A DNA stretch of 64,000 nt, taken from contig NZ_CP108423.1 of assembly GCF_035917235.1 (NCBI RefSeq), forward strand, positions 4,369,501 to 4,433,500, written 5' to 3'. A program made the translations under genes and the position numbers. This DNA is from Streptomyces sp. NBC_01294 (GTDB lineage Bacteria > Actinomycetota > Actinomycetes > Streptomycetales > Streptomycetaceae). Positions 43,295 through 51,799 of this stretch are shown piece after piece (the stretch's first letter is position 1; every line of letters begins with the position of its first letter). Below the pieces are notes generated by a model, which ran no database searches, was not told the origin of the DNA, and saw nothing but the letters and a program-made list of their open reading frames with translations.

Positions 43295-45049
43295 ATGGAG
43301 ACCGAGTCGGAGCCGTACGTCCGTCTTGCGACCCTGCGGCAGCTGCACCGGGTGGTGGCCGAGCTCAATACGGCCCGGAGCCTGGCGGACACTCTGCAGA
43401 CCGTCGTGGACGGCATCGTCGTGGGCCTCGGCTACGAACTCGCCTGTGTCAACCTCGTTCGCCCGGACGGTGATCTCGTCGTCGCCGCCTTCGCCGGCGA
43501 CCCCGCCGCAGAGGCTCTCATCACCGGTCGCGTCGGCTCCCGCGCCTCCTGGGACCGCCGTCTGACGATGGGTGAGAACTGGGACGGGCTGCGGTTCATC
43601 CCGCACACCGAGGGCTGGGTCCTCATGGAGGACGACGTCCCCCAGTGGCACACCGACGGCCCCGATCCGCGGTTCGAGGACGAGTGGCACCCCGAGGACC
43701 GGCTCTATGCGCCGATGTATGCGTCCGGCGGGGAACTTCTGGGTGTCATTTCGGTGGACAGACCGCGCAATGGGCGCCGGCCCGGCGCGTGGGGCCGCGA
43801 AGCGCTCCAGATGTACGCCTTCCAGGCGGCGATTGCGATCAGCAATGCGAGGCTGCGGGCGAACATGCAGCGGGCCCTCGTGAGGCTGGAACGCGAACAG
43901 CAGGCGCTGCGCGCCAGCGAGGAGTCCTTCCGCCAGGCCTTCGAGTACGCGCCCAGCGGCATGGCCATCGCCGAGATGGGCGGGGACCAGCACGGCCGGC
44001 TGCTGCGGACCAACGACGCGCTGTGCCGGCTGCTCGGCCGGCCGGCCTCGGTACTGCGCCGCTACTCCTTCTCCGACCTGGTCCACCCCGAGGACATCGG
44101 CACCCTGCTGCGCACCTCCGCCGAGGGCGGCCGCGCCGAGCTGCGCCTCGGCCGGCGCGACGGCACGTATGTATGGGTCTCGCTGCGCAACTCGGTGGTC
44201 GCCGACGCCGCCGACGGACCCCGGTTCCTGCTCACGCACGTCGAGGACATCGAGGAGCGCAAGCGGCACGAGCTCCAGCTCGCCCACCGGGCCAGCCACG
44301 ACTCGCTGACCGGCCTGCCCAACAGCGCCGAGCTGCGGTCCCGGCTCGGTGCGCGGCTGTGCCGCAGACCGCAGTCCGTACGGGCGACCGCGATCGAGGC
44401 GCTGGACGCGGCCTTCGAGGGGCGCGACGCGCACACGGGGCACGTGGGGCACGACGGGTACGAGGTGCGGGTGGAGGCGGCCGGTGCCGGTGCCGGTGGT
44501 GGCGGTGAGCACGGCTTTCAAGCCGACGGGCCGGACCGCTTCACCGGACCCGACCCCTTCGACTACTCCGGGGCGCCGGCGGCCCCGACGGACGGACCGT
44601 ACGACCACCACGTGCACACGGTGGCGCCCTCGACCGAGGTCGACGACGGGACGAAGGGGCTCGCGGTGCTCTTCTGTGACCTCGACGGCTTCAAGTCGAT
44701 CAACGACCGGTTCGGGCACCACACGGGCGACGCGGTCCTGATCGAGGTCGCCCGGAGGCTGACGACGGGCGTCAGGGACGGTGACACCGTCGCTCGGCTG
44801 GGTGGTGATGAATTCGTCGTCCTCGCCGACGGCCTGGGCGCCGCGGACGCCGCCGATCTCGCGGTGCGGCTGCGCAACGCGATCATCCCGCCGATCCGGG
44901 TGGACGGCCGTGCGGTCCGTGTCGGGGCCAGTTTCGGCATCGGCTGGGCCAGCTGCGGGATGTCGGCGGACGAGGTGCTGCGTTCCGCCGACCAGCGGAT
45001 GTACATCGAGAAGAGGTCCCGCTCCAAGGCGCACCGCCGGGCCGGCTGA
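43295..45049 (+). CDS. cdgB: GAF-PAS-GGDEF diguanylate cyclase, CdgB-like
   Basis: 584 residues. A GAF domain (about 15-200), a PAS/PAC domain (about 220-345; FRQAFEYAPSGMAIAEMGG, LVHPEDIGTLL, LTHVEDIEERKRHELQL) and a GGDEF domain with intact LGGDEFVVLADG. The GGDEF domain is interrupted between SHDSLTGLPNSAELRSRLG and AVLFCDLDGFKSINDRFG by about 110 residues rich in Gly, His, Asp and Pro, an unusual insertion. It makes c-di-GMP from two GTP, controlling the vegetative-to-aerial switch through BldD. ATG 43295 has GGGGAGAG upstream. Confidence 0.9.
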   Translation: METESEPYVRLATLRQLHRVVAELNTARSLADTLQTVVDGIVVGLGYELACVNLVRPDGDLVVAAFAGDPAAEALITGRVGSRASWDRRLTMGENWDGLRFIPHTEGWVLMEDDVPQWHTDGPDPRFEDEWHPEDRLYAPMYASGGELLGVISVDRPRNGRRPGAWGREALQMYAFQAAIAISNARLRANMQRALVRLEREQQALRASEESFRQAFEYAPSGMAIAEMGGDQHGRLLRTNDALCRLLGRPASVLRRYSFSDLVHPEDIGTLLRTSAEGGRAELRLGRRDGTYVWVSLRNSVVADAADGPRFLLTHVEDIEERKRHELQLAHRASHDSLTGLPNSAELRSRLGARLCRRPQSVRATAIEALDAAFEGRDAHTGHVGHDGYEVRVEAAGAGAGGGGEHGFQADGPDRFTGPDPFDYSGAPAAPTDGPYDHHVHTVAPSTEVDDGTKGLAVLFCDLDGFKSINDRFGHHTGDAVLIEVARRLTTGVRDGDTVARLGGDEFVVLADGLGAADAADLAVRLRNAIIPPIRVDGRAVRVGASFGIGWASCGMSADEVLRSADQRMYIEKRSRSKAHRRAG

Positions 45050-45117
45050 GGCGGTCCGTCACCCCTGGGTGCACGTGTTCGGGGTAGGCTCCCGGGGGTC
45101 GAAAGGAGTGACCTGCG

Positions 45118-46146
45118 ATGACGACGCCCGCGAACAACGGCCCGCACGGTGGGGCGAACAAGCCCGAGGACGACGATCCGTTCGGCTACCTCTACGAGGA
45201 CGGCCAGGCGGCCGGAGCCACCCCGCCCTCGTCGGGCGGTGGATACGGCTATCCCGGGACGTCGGGCGGCGGTCACCACGGAGCACAGCCCGGTGTCCCC
45301 CGTACCTCGCACCACCAGGTGCGGACGGTCGGCGACCGGCGCAACGGCGGCCAGCGCGGACCCGTCCCGCACCAGCAGAGCCCTGCGCAGCAGCCCCCGT
45401 ACCCCCAGTACCAGGCCCCGGAAGCCCTCCAGGCGGGCGGCTACGGCGTTCCGCAGCAGCCGCAGTCCCACTCCGCGATGAGCGCGCAGCCCGGCGGCCA
45501 CGGCGGTGGCGGCGGCTCCAGCCGCAGGAGCCTGATCATCGCGGCGGTCGCGGTGGTCGGCGCGGTCGTGATCGGCATCGGCGCGGCCATGGCCTTCTCC
45601 AAGAAGGACGACGACAAGGGCAAGGGCAACGCGGACGGCGGCCAGCAGTCGGCGGCCCCGCAGAACCCCTCGGCCGCGCCCCCGAGCGGCTCGCCCAAGC
45701 CCTCCGAGGCCCCGCTGCCCAAGGGCGAGGCGGCCGGTGCGGGCATGGTGCTGACCGGTGGCGCCCGGCTGGAGAACACGGTGCCGGGTTCGAAGAGCTC
45801 GGGCGGCCAGTACGTCGGCGGCTTCAACCAGCCCGGTGCGGCGCTCACCTGGACCGTGGACATGCCGGAGGCCGGGGAGTACACGCTCTTCGTGAACTAC
45901 GGGGTGCCCGGCAAGGACGCGAAGGCGACCCTCACGGTCAACGGGCAGAACCCGACGCAGTCCTTGAACCTGGCGAACTTCTCCAAGGCCGAGGCGGGCG
46001 CCTGGGACAAGGGCTGGACCCGCACGTTCGCGTTCGTCACCCTCAAGAAGGGCACCAACACGATGAAGATCTCGTGCGAGCCCGGCAACCAGTGCGAGGC
46101 GGTCTTCGACCAGCTCGGCATGGCGCGCGGGCACGTCAGGCGCTGA
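45118..46146 (+). CDS. Membrane-anchored protein with C-terminal CBM35-like domain
   Basis: 342 residues. A long disordered cytoplasmic N-terminus (about 1-135, Gly/Gln/Pro/His-rich) is followed by one membrane helix (IIAAVAVVGAVVIGIGAAMAF, about 140-160), a Lys/Asp then Ser/Pro linker and a C-terminal beta-sandwich (about 205-342; QYVGGFNQPGAALTWTVDMPEAGEYTLFVNYG, GTNTMKISCEPGNQCEAVFDQLGM). The last domain resembles carbohydrate-binding module 35. It could anchor to or sense cell-wall glycans. GAAAGGAG precedes ATG 45118. A terminator follows. Confidence 0.82.
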   Translation: MTTPANNGPHGGANKPEDDDPFGYLYEDGQAAGATPPSSGGGYGYPGTSGGGHHGAQPGVPRTSHHQVRTVGDRRNGGQRGPVPHQQSPAQQPPYPQYQAPEALQAGGYGVPQQPQSHSAMSAQPGGHGGGGGSSRRSLIIAAVAVVGAVVIGIGAAMAFSKKDDDKGKGNADGGQQSAAPQNPSAAPPSGSPKPSEAPLPKGEAAGAGMVLTGGARLENTVPGSKSSGGQYVGGFNQPGAALTWTVDMPEAGEYTLFVNYGVPGKDAKATLTVNGQNPTQSLNLANFSKAEAGAWDKGWTRTFAFVTLKKGTNTMKISCEPGNQCEAVFDQLGMARGHVRR

Positions 46147-46153
46147 TCACGCG

Positions 46154-46197
46154 AAGAGGCCCGGCCCCACCGCACACGCGGCAGGGCCGGGCCTCTT
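46154..46197. terminator. Terminator after the CBM protein gene
   Basis: A 14-bp perfect stem (46154-46167 with 46184-46197) followed by T residues, 8 nt after the stop. Confidence 0.9.
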
Positions 46198-46214
46198 TGC
46201 GTTCCCGGCGGCGG

Positions 46215-46679
46215 TCAGCCGCAGTGGACCCAGCCGGTGGTCTCCTTGTGGGTCTTCTCGAGGTAGCTGGAGTCGTTCCCCAGCCAGGCGCCCGTGATGT
46301 GGCCGGAGAGCTTGACGCACTGGCCGGCGGCGGAGACGTAGACGGGGCCCGCGTACTGGGTGTAGGCGCGCTGGCCGTCGACGTCGGACTTGCCGTTGCT
46401 GGTGGTGATGGAGATGCCCATGCCGTCGGATACGGCGAACTGGGAGTCGCGGCGCAGGATGGCGCAGTTCTTGCCGGTGGACTTGTTGTAGTACAGGAAC
46501 ATCACGCCGGCGCCGGTGGCACCCGCGTGGTCGCCGAGCGGGTAGGCGTCCTGCTGGTAGTAGCCCGCGCCGCAGGAGCCCCCGGAGATGGTCTGGGCCT
46601 GGGCGGGGACCGCGGCGAGGGCGGAGATGGCCACGACTCCGGTGGTGGTGGCGAGCAGGTTGCGGACGAATCGGTTCAC
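46215..46679 (-). CDS. Secreted spore-associated-protein (SapA)-like protein
   Basis: About 154 residues. A signal peptide (RFVRNLLATTTGVVAISALAAVPAQA) is followed by a small beta-rich domain with paired cysteines: GGSCGAGYYQQ, GKNCAILRR, GPVYVSAAGQCVKLSGHI, ending in GWVHCG. Four cysteines probably form two disulfides. It resembles the spore-associated protein A family of Streptomyces, found on spores and mycelium and of unknown activity. GTG 46679 gives a standard signal peptide; a TTG at 46709 is an unlikely alternative. Confidence 0.75.
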   Translation of the reverse strand: MNRFVRNLLATTTGVVAISALAAVPAQAQTISGGSCGAGYYQQDAYPLGDHAGATGAGVMFLYYNKSTGKNCAILRRDSQFAVSDGMGISITTSNGKSDVDGQRAYTQYAGPVYVSAAGQCVKLSGHITGAWLGNDSSYLEKTHKETTGWVHCG

Positions 46680-46807
46680 GTGGAACAGCCCCGTAAGTTC
46701 GAAGATCAATTGAGCTTGTTGATCTTAGATCGCCCTTGTCCGTGCTCGTGCACCCGATGATTCGTCAGTGCTCCTGCCTCTACTGAACGTTGACGGACGG
46801 TCAGCTC

Positions 46808-47728
46808 TCAGTTTCCGGCGGTGACGCAGACGCCGAGCCGCAGCTCCTCGTAGAGGGCGGGGTCGAATTCGCCCGCCACCGGGGCGAGGACCGTGGCCGC
46901 CGACAGGGCGACCGCGCGGGTGAGGCGGGCGGGCCAGTCCAGGCCCTCCGCCAGGGCCGACAGCAGGCCCGCGACCGCGGAGTCGCCGGCTCCGGTCGGG
47001 TTGCCGGACAGCTTGCGGGGCGGGGCCGCCTGCCAGGTGCCCTCGGGGGTGGCGGCCAGCAGGCCGTCCGGGCCGAGTGAGGTGACCACCGCGTGGGCGC
47101 CCCGGCGGCGGGCGTCGCGGGTGGCGGGGTGCGGGTCGCGGGAGCCGGTGAGCTCGGCCAGTTCGGCGGCGTTCGGCTTGATGATCTCGGGGCGGGCGGC
47201 GACCCCGCGGCGCAGGGCCTCGCCGCTGGTGTCCAGCAGGACCGGGACCCCGGCCGCGCGGGCCGTCCGGACGAGCACCGCGTACGCGCCCACCGGCACG
47301 CCCGGCGGGAGGCTGCCGCACAGGGCCACGGCCCGGGCGGCGCGCGCGAGTTCCTCGTACCGGGCGAGGAACTGCGACCACTCCGCGGGCGTGATCAGCG
47401 GACCCGGCTCGTTGAACTGGGTGGTGTCGCCGGAGGCGTCGTCGGTCACGGCCACGGTGCGGCGCGTGGTGCCCGCGCAGGGGACCAGGGCGTCCACCAC
47501 CCCCGGGGACCGCGCCAGCAGTCCGCGGACGACGGCGCCGACCGGGCCGCCCGCGAAGCCGGTCGCCGTCACCTCGTGGCCGAGCGCGGCCAGCACGCGG
47601 GCGACGTTGATCCCCTTGCCGCCGGCGCGTTCGGTGACGGCGGTGACCCGGTGCGAGGCGTGCGGAAGCAGTCGCGGCACGCGGTACGTGACGTCGAGTG
47701 CGGTGTTGAGCGTCACGGTCAGGATCAT
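46808..47728 (-). CDS. PfkB-type sugar kinase (1-phosphofructokinase/tagatose-6-P kinase family)
   Basis: 306 residues. The N-terminal substrate site MILTVTLNTALDVTYRV and GGKGINVARVLAALGHEV is typical of the LacC/FruK group; the C-terminal anion hole and catalytic Asp are in NPTGAGDSAVAGLLSAL. It phosphorylates a sugar phosphate at C1 or C6. It lies 111 nt after nagA in the same direction, in the amino-sugar cluster under the dre-like site, so tagatose- or fructose-phosphate chemistry downstream of GlcNAc/GalNAc use is plausible. No fructose PTS is adjacent. Confidence 0.87.
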   Translation of the reverse strand: MILTVTLNTALDVTYRVPRLLPHASHRVTAVTERAGGKGINVARVLAALGHEVTATGFAGGPVGAVVRGLLARSPGVVDALVPCAGTTRRTVAVTDDASGDTTQFNEPGPLITPAEWSQFLARYEELARAARAVALCGSLPPGVPVGAYAVLVRTARAAGVPVLLDTSGEALRRGVAARPEIIKPNAAELAELTGSRDPHPATRDARRRGAHAVVTSLGPDGLLAATPEGTWQAAPPRKLSGNPTGAGDSAVAGLLSALAEGLDWPARLTRAVALSAATVLAPVAGEFDPALYEELRLGVCVTAGN

Positions 47729-47839
47729 GGGCACTCCCGGGTCTGTTGCTGCCGGGATCATGCCAAAGACCGGGCGGTCGGCCCAGTACCGGGGTCGACC
47801 GCCTCCGTGCGCACCGCCGCTTGGCCGTCAGATCCGCCC

Positions 47840-48991
47840 TCAGTCGAGGGGGCTGACGATCCATTCGCCGCGCCGCATGACGCCCTTGACGTCGAATCCG
47901 GCGTCCAGGACGACGAGGTCCGCGTACTTGCCGGGCTCCAGCGAGCCGATCTCGTCGTACAGGCCGATCAGCTTGGCCGGGTTGGCGGAGATCGCCTGGA
48001 CCACGGACTCCACCGGCAGCCGGTCGAGGGTCACCGAGCGCTTGAACGCGGTGTCCAGGGTCAGCGTCGAGCCGGCGATGGAGCCGCCCTCGACGAGCCG
48101 GGCCACGCCCTGCTTGACCTCGACCTCCAGCGGGCCGAGGTGGTAGGTCCCGTCGCCGAAGCCGGCCGCGTCCATCGCGTCGGTGATCAGCGCGACGCGG
48201 TGCGCGCCCGCGTGGTGGAAGGCCAGTTCCAGGGCCGCCGGGTGCAGGTGGGTGCCGTCGTTGATGAGCTCGACGGTGATCCGCTCGTCCTCCAGCAGCG
48301 CGGCGATCGGGCCGGGTTCGCGGTGCGCGAGGCCGGGCATCGCGTTGAAGAGGTGGGTGGCGACGGTCGCTCCCGCGTCGATGGCGGCGCGCGTCTGCTC
48401 GTACGTGGCGTCCGTGTGCCCGATCGCGGCGATGACCCCGTGCTCGGCCAGCAGCCGTACGGAGCCCAGGCCGCCCGGGAGTTCGGTGGCGAGGGTGAAC
48501 ATGCGGGCGGCGCCGTGGGCGGCGTCGATCAGCTTGCGGACCTCGGCCGGGTCGGGGTCGCGGAGCAGGTCCTCCTTGTGCGCGCCCTTGCGGCAGGGGT
48601 TGATGAACGGCCCCTCGAAGTGGATGCCGGCGATCTCGCCCTGCTGCGTGAGTTCGGCGAGCAGCCCCGCGCGCCGGGCCAGTTCGGCCAGGTCCCCGGT
48701 GACCGTGGAGGCGACCAGGGTGGTGGTGCCGTGTTCGCGGTGGGTGCGCACGCCCTTGAGGACGTCCTCGGCGGTGCCGGAGGTGAACGAGGCGCCGCCG
48801 CCGCCGTGGTTGTGCATGTCGACGAAGCCCGGGACGATCCAGTGCCCGGACAGGTCGACGATCCGGGAGCCCTCGTGGGCGCTGCCGGCGATGCGGTCGC
48901 CTTCGACGATGACCCGGCCGCCCGCCACGGTTCCGGTGGGCAGCACCACCCTGGCGCCGGAGAGAACGGTGCTGTGTGCGCTTCCGGACAT
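47840..48991 (-). CDS. nagA: N-acetylglucosamine-6-phosphate deacetylase
   Basis: 383 residues of the amidohydrolase superfamily. Metal-site motifs are PGFVDMHNHGGGGASF and IHFEGPFINPCRKGAHK (metal ligand Glu); HTDATYEQTRAAIDAGATVATHLFNAM and the catalytic Asp in LITDAMDAAG follow. It removes acetate from GlcNAc-6-P to give GlcN-6-P, the known DasR effector in Streptomyces. Its ATG overlaps the stop of the upstream ROK kinase gene, so kinase and deacetylase are translationally coupled. Confidence 0.96.
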   Translation of the reverse strand: MSGSAHSTVLSGARVVLPTGTVAGGRVIVEGDRIAGSAHEGSRIVDLSGHWIVPGFVDMHNHGGGGASFTSGTAEDVLKGVRTHREHGTTTLVASTVTGDLAELARRAGLLAELTQQGEIAGIHFEGPFINPCRKGAHKEDLLRDPDPAEVRKLIDAAHGAARMFTLATELPGGLGSVRLLAEHGVIAAIGHTDATYEQTRAAIDAGATVATHLFNAMPGLAHREPGPIAALLEDERITVELINDGTHLHPAALELAFHHAGAHRVALITDAMDAAGFGDGTYHLGPLEVEVKQGVARLVEGGSIAGSTLTLDTAFKRSVTLDRLPVESVVQAISANPAKLIGLYDEIGSLEPGKYADLVVLDAGFDVKGVMRRGEWIVSPLD

Positions 48992-49932
48992 CAGGCAGGT
49001 ACCTCCGTGGCGAGTAGGTCCCAGGCGAGCAGCCCTGCGCCCAGGCATCCGGCGGTGTCCCCGAGGGCCGCCGGCACGATGTGGGGGAGCCGCTGGAACG
49101 TCACGCGTTCCTCCACGGCCGCCCGTAGTGGTGTGAACAAGGTTTCCCCCGCCTCCGCCAGGCCGCCACCGATGATCAGCGTGTGCGGGTCCAGCAGGGT
49201 GATCGCGGTGACCAGCCCGTCGGCCAGGGCGCCGACGGCGGCCAGCCAGACCTCCCGGGCGCGCGTGTCGCCGGATGCGACGGCCTTGGCGCAGTCCGCC
49301 GCGTCGGCCTCGGGGTCGCCGGAGGCGGCCGCCCAGGCGCGGCTGACGGCGGAGGCGGAGGCGAGGGTCTCCAGGCAGCCGCTCTGGCCGCAGCCGCAGG
49401 CGGGGCCGCCCGGGCGCACCACGATGTGCCCGATCTCGCCCGCGTAGCCGTGGGCGCCGGCCTCGATGCGGCCGACGATGCCGATGGCGCCGGCGATGCC
49501 GGTGCCCAGGGGGACGAAGAGGAAGCGGTCGGCGCCCCGGCCGGCGCCGATGCGGCCCTCGGCGAGTCCGCCCGTGCGCACGTCGTGGCCGAGGGCCACC
49601 GGGATGCCGCCGAGACGGCTGCTGAGCAGGGCGCGCATCGGTACGTCGCGCCAGCCCAGGTTCGCCGCGTAGACGGCGATCCCGTGGTCGGCGTCGACGA
49701 TGCCGGGGACGGCGACCCCGGCGGCCGAGGCGGCCCGCCCGAACCGGTCCCGACCGGTGTCGAGCAGCTCGGCGGCGAAGTCCAGGATCGTCTCGACGAC
49801 GGCCTCGGGGCCCCGCTCGCGGCCGGTGGCGCGGCGCGCTTCGTGGAGCAGGGTGCCGTCGTGGGCGACGAGGGCGGCCTTCATCCCGGTGCCGCCCACA
49901 TCGAGGGCGATGACGTGTTTCACGGGTTTCAC
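48991..49932 (-). CDS. nagK: ROK family kinase, probable N-acetylglucosamine kinase
   Basis: 313 residues. The ATP phosphate motif is ALDVGGTGMKAALVA, GTGIAGAIGI follows, the ROK motif ExGH is in YAGEIGHIVV and the zinc cluster CGCGQSGCLETLAS (three Cys). It lacks an N-terminal DNA-binding domain, so it is an enzyme rather than a ROK repressor. Coupling to nagA and the dre-like site 28 nt upstream of the start support GlcNAc as substrate, complementing PTS uptake. GTG 49932 and GTG 49923 are both possible starts. Confidence 0.85.
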   Translation of the reverse strand: MKPVKHVIALDVGGTGMKAALVAHDGTLLHEARRATGRERGPEAVVETILDFAAELLDTGRDRFGRAASAAGVAVPGIVDADHGIAVYAANLGWRDVPMRALLSSRLGGIPVALGHDVRTGGLAEGRIGAGRGADRFLFVPLGTGIAGAIGIVGRIEAGAHGYAGEIGHIVVRPGGPACGCGQSGCLETLASASAVSRAWAAASGDPEADAADCAKAVASGDTRAREVWLAAVGALADGLVTAITLLDPHTLIIGGGLAEAGETLFTPLRAAVEERVTFQRLPHIVPAALGDTAGCLGAGLLAWDLLATEVPA

Positions 49933-49959
49933 AGAGACAGTCTCGCGTGCTCGGCGGGG

Positions 49960-49975
49960 AAAGGTCTAGTCCATT
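49960..49975. promoter_or_regulatory. dre-like DasR operator upstream of nagK-nagA
   Basis: AAAGGTCTAGTCCATT matches 12 of 16 positions of the DasR consensus ASTGGTCTAGACCAST with an intact GGTCTAG core. It sits between the divergent nagK and solute-binding-protein genes. Confidence 0.7.
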
Positions 49976-50099
49976 GAGGGGGATTGTTGAGTGGCCATAC
50001 AAATTCGGGGCCCTGGTCGGGAGCTCGATGTGGACGAGCCGCCAAAGTGGTGTAGACCTTACGTGGATCGTACGTACAACATGGGGTGGATCGAGAACT

Positions 50100-51404
50100 G
50101 TGAAGGGTCGTTACCTGAGGCTGGCCGCGTCCGGCGCCGCGCTGTGTCTGACCGGCGTGACGTTGACGGGCTGCGGAGCCGTCGGCGGACTCACCGGGAA
50201 CAACGAGGTGACCCTGCGGGTCGTGGCGGCCGACTACGGGGACAATCCGCAGAACTCCTCGGCCGCCTACTGGGAGGACCTCGCCGCCACCTTCGAGCAG
50301 GCCAACCCGGGCATCGACGTCGAGGTCAGCGTCTACTCCTGGTCCGAGGTCGACGCCAAGGTCGCCGAGATGGTCAAGGCCGGCAAGGCCCCCGACATCG
50401 CGCAGATCGGCGCCTACGCCGACTACGCGGCCGCCGGCAAGCTGCACTCCGCGGCGGAGCTGCTCTCCGTGAAGACCGAGGCCGACTTCCTCGGGCCGCT
50501 CGCCGACGCGGGCAAGGTCAAGCAGGTCCAGTTCGGGCTGCCCTTCGTGGCCAGCACCCGGCTGCTCTTCTACAACGAGAAGCTGCTGACCGACGCGGGC
50601 GTGCTCGCGAAGGACGCCAAGGCCGGCAGCTGGCAGCCGAAGAGCTGGGCGGAGCTGGAGGCCGCGGCGAAGAAGCTCAAGGCCGCGGGCGTGCCCACCC
50701 CCCTCGCGCTGCCGCTGGGCCGCGAGGAGGCGCAGGCCGAGACGATGATGTGGATGCTCGCGGGCGGTGGCGGCTACACCGACAACGAAGAGGCGTACTC
50801 CATCGACTCCGCCGACAACGTCAGGGCGCTGGAGTTCCTGCGGGACAAGATGGTCGGCCAGGGGCTGACCGGACCGGTCGAGCCGGGCAAGCTGGACCGG
50901 CAGGCCGCCTTCGAGGCCTTCACCAAGGGCGAGGTCGGCATGCTCAACGGGCACCCGACCCTGCTGAAGCAGGCCGACGCCAAGGGCGTGAAGTACGGCA
51001 TGGTGCCGCTGCCGACGTCCGACGGCAGCCAGCAGTCGGCGATGGGCGTCGCCGACTGGGTCATGGCCTTCAAGACCGGACACCGGCAGGAGTCCGGGAA
51101 GTTCCTGGACTTCCTGTACCAGCCGAAGAACGTGACGGCCTTCACCGAGAAGTACGACCTGCTGCCGGCCACCACCAGCGGCTACCAGGCCAAGCAGGCC
51201 GCCGCGGGCGGCTCGGCCCCGCAGCTGAAGACCTTCCTGGCGGCGCTGCCCAGCTCGCGGCTGTACCCGGTCGGCAAGAAGTCCTGGGCGGGCGTCAGCG
51301 AGGACATCAAGCAGAACATCGGCAAGTCCGTCCAGCCGGGCGGACAGCCTGCGAAGGTGCTGGAGGAGATCGCCACGGCGGCCCGCGCGGCGGACCCGCG
51401 GTAG
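50100..51404 (+). CDS. Sugar ABC transporter solute-binding lipoprotein (orphan)
   Basis: 434 residues. A lipoprotein signal peptide with lipobox LTGCG is followed by the SBP family 1 fold (LRVVAADYGDNPQNSSAAYWEDL, ATFEQANPGIDVEV, GLPFVASTRLLFYNEKLL, SWAELEAAAKKLKAAGVPTPLAL, WVMAFKTGHRQESGKFLDFL). It likely captures oligosaccharides or amino sugars outside the membrane. No permease genes adjoin it; the window's MsiK could energise the missing transporter. GTG 50100 is selected because it gives a normal signal peptide. It is divergent from nagK, sharing the dre-like box. Confidence 0.85.
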   Translation: MKGRYLRLAASGAALCLTGVTLTGCGAVGGLTGNNEVTLRVVAADYGDNPQNSSAAYWEDLAATFEQANPGIDVEVSVYSWSEVDAKVAEMVKAGKAPDIAQIGAYADYAAAGKLHSAAELLSVKTEADFLGPLADAGKVKQVQFGLPFVASTRLLFYNEKLLTDAGVLAKDAKAGSWQPKSWAELEAAAKKLKAAGVPTPLALPLGREEAQAETMMWMLAGGGGYTDNEEAYSIDSADNVRALEFLRDKMVGQGLTGPVEPGKLDRQAAFEAFTKGEVGMLNGHPTLLKQADAKGVKYGMVPLPTSDGSQQSAMGVADWVMAFKTGHRQESGKFLDFLYQPKNVTAFTEKYDLLPATTSGYQAKQAAAGGSAPQLKTFLAALPSSRLYPVGKKSWAGVSEDIKQNIGKSVQPGGQPAKVLEEIATAARAADPR

Positions 51405-51456
51405 CGGTTGGCGCTGCCGGTTGGTGCTGCCGGTTGGCGCTGCCGGTTGGCGGTGG
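51405..51456 (+). repeat. 13-bp tandem repeat after the solute-binding-protein gene
   Basis: Four copies of CGGTTGGCGCTGC-like 13-mers begin directly after the stop codon. A doubled GGTGCTGTCGGA 12-mer follows near 51480. Both lie in the 119-nt gap before the DUF3263 gene. Confidence 0.88.
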
Positions 51457-51523
51457 TGTACCGGGCGGGTGCGGCGGGGGTGCTGTCGGAGGTGCTGTCG
51501 GAGGTCGGCGTTAATCTGGCGGT

Positions 51524-51760
51524 ATGACGGACGAGGGGCAGTTGACGGCCACGGAGGCCGCGGTGCTCGCGTACGAGGGACGCACCTGGACCGGGCCCGG
51601 AGCCAAGGAGCGGGCCATCCGCGAAGGGCTGGGGATGACCCCCGTCCGCTACTACCAGCTGCTGAACGCACTGATGGACGACCCCCGGGCGCTGGCCCAC
51701 GCACCGGGCACGGTCAACCGGCTGCGCAGGATCCGAGAGGCCCAGCGGGCCCGGCGATAG
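51524..51760 (+). CDS. DUF3263 protein
   Basis: 78 residues with a predicted helix-turn-helix-like core (TATEAAVLAYEGRTWTGPGAKERAIREGLGMTPVRYYQLLNALM) and a basic C-terminus (RLRRIREAQRARR). This small actinobacterial family may bind DNA, but no role is established. TAATCT at 51512-51517 ends 6 nt before the ATG with no ribosome site, so leaderless transcription is likely. It lies 39 nt before otsB. Confidence 0.85.
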   Translation: MTDEGQLTATEAAVLAYEGRTWTGPGAKERAIREGLGMTPVRYYQLLNALMDDPRALAHAPGTVNRLRRIREAQRARR

Positions 51761-51799
51761 CCGTAGCCGTCGCCGCGTGGGGCCGTTAGGGTCGTGCGT

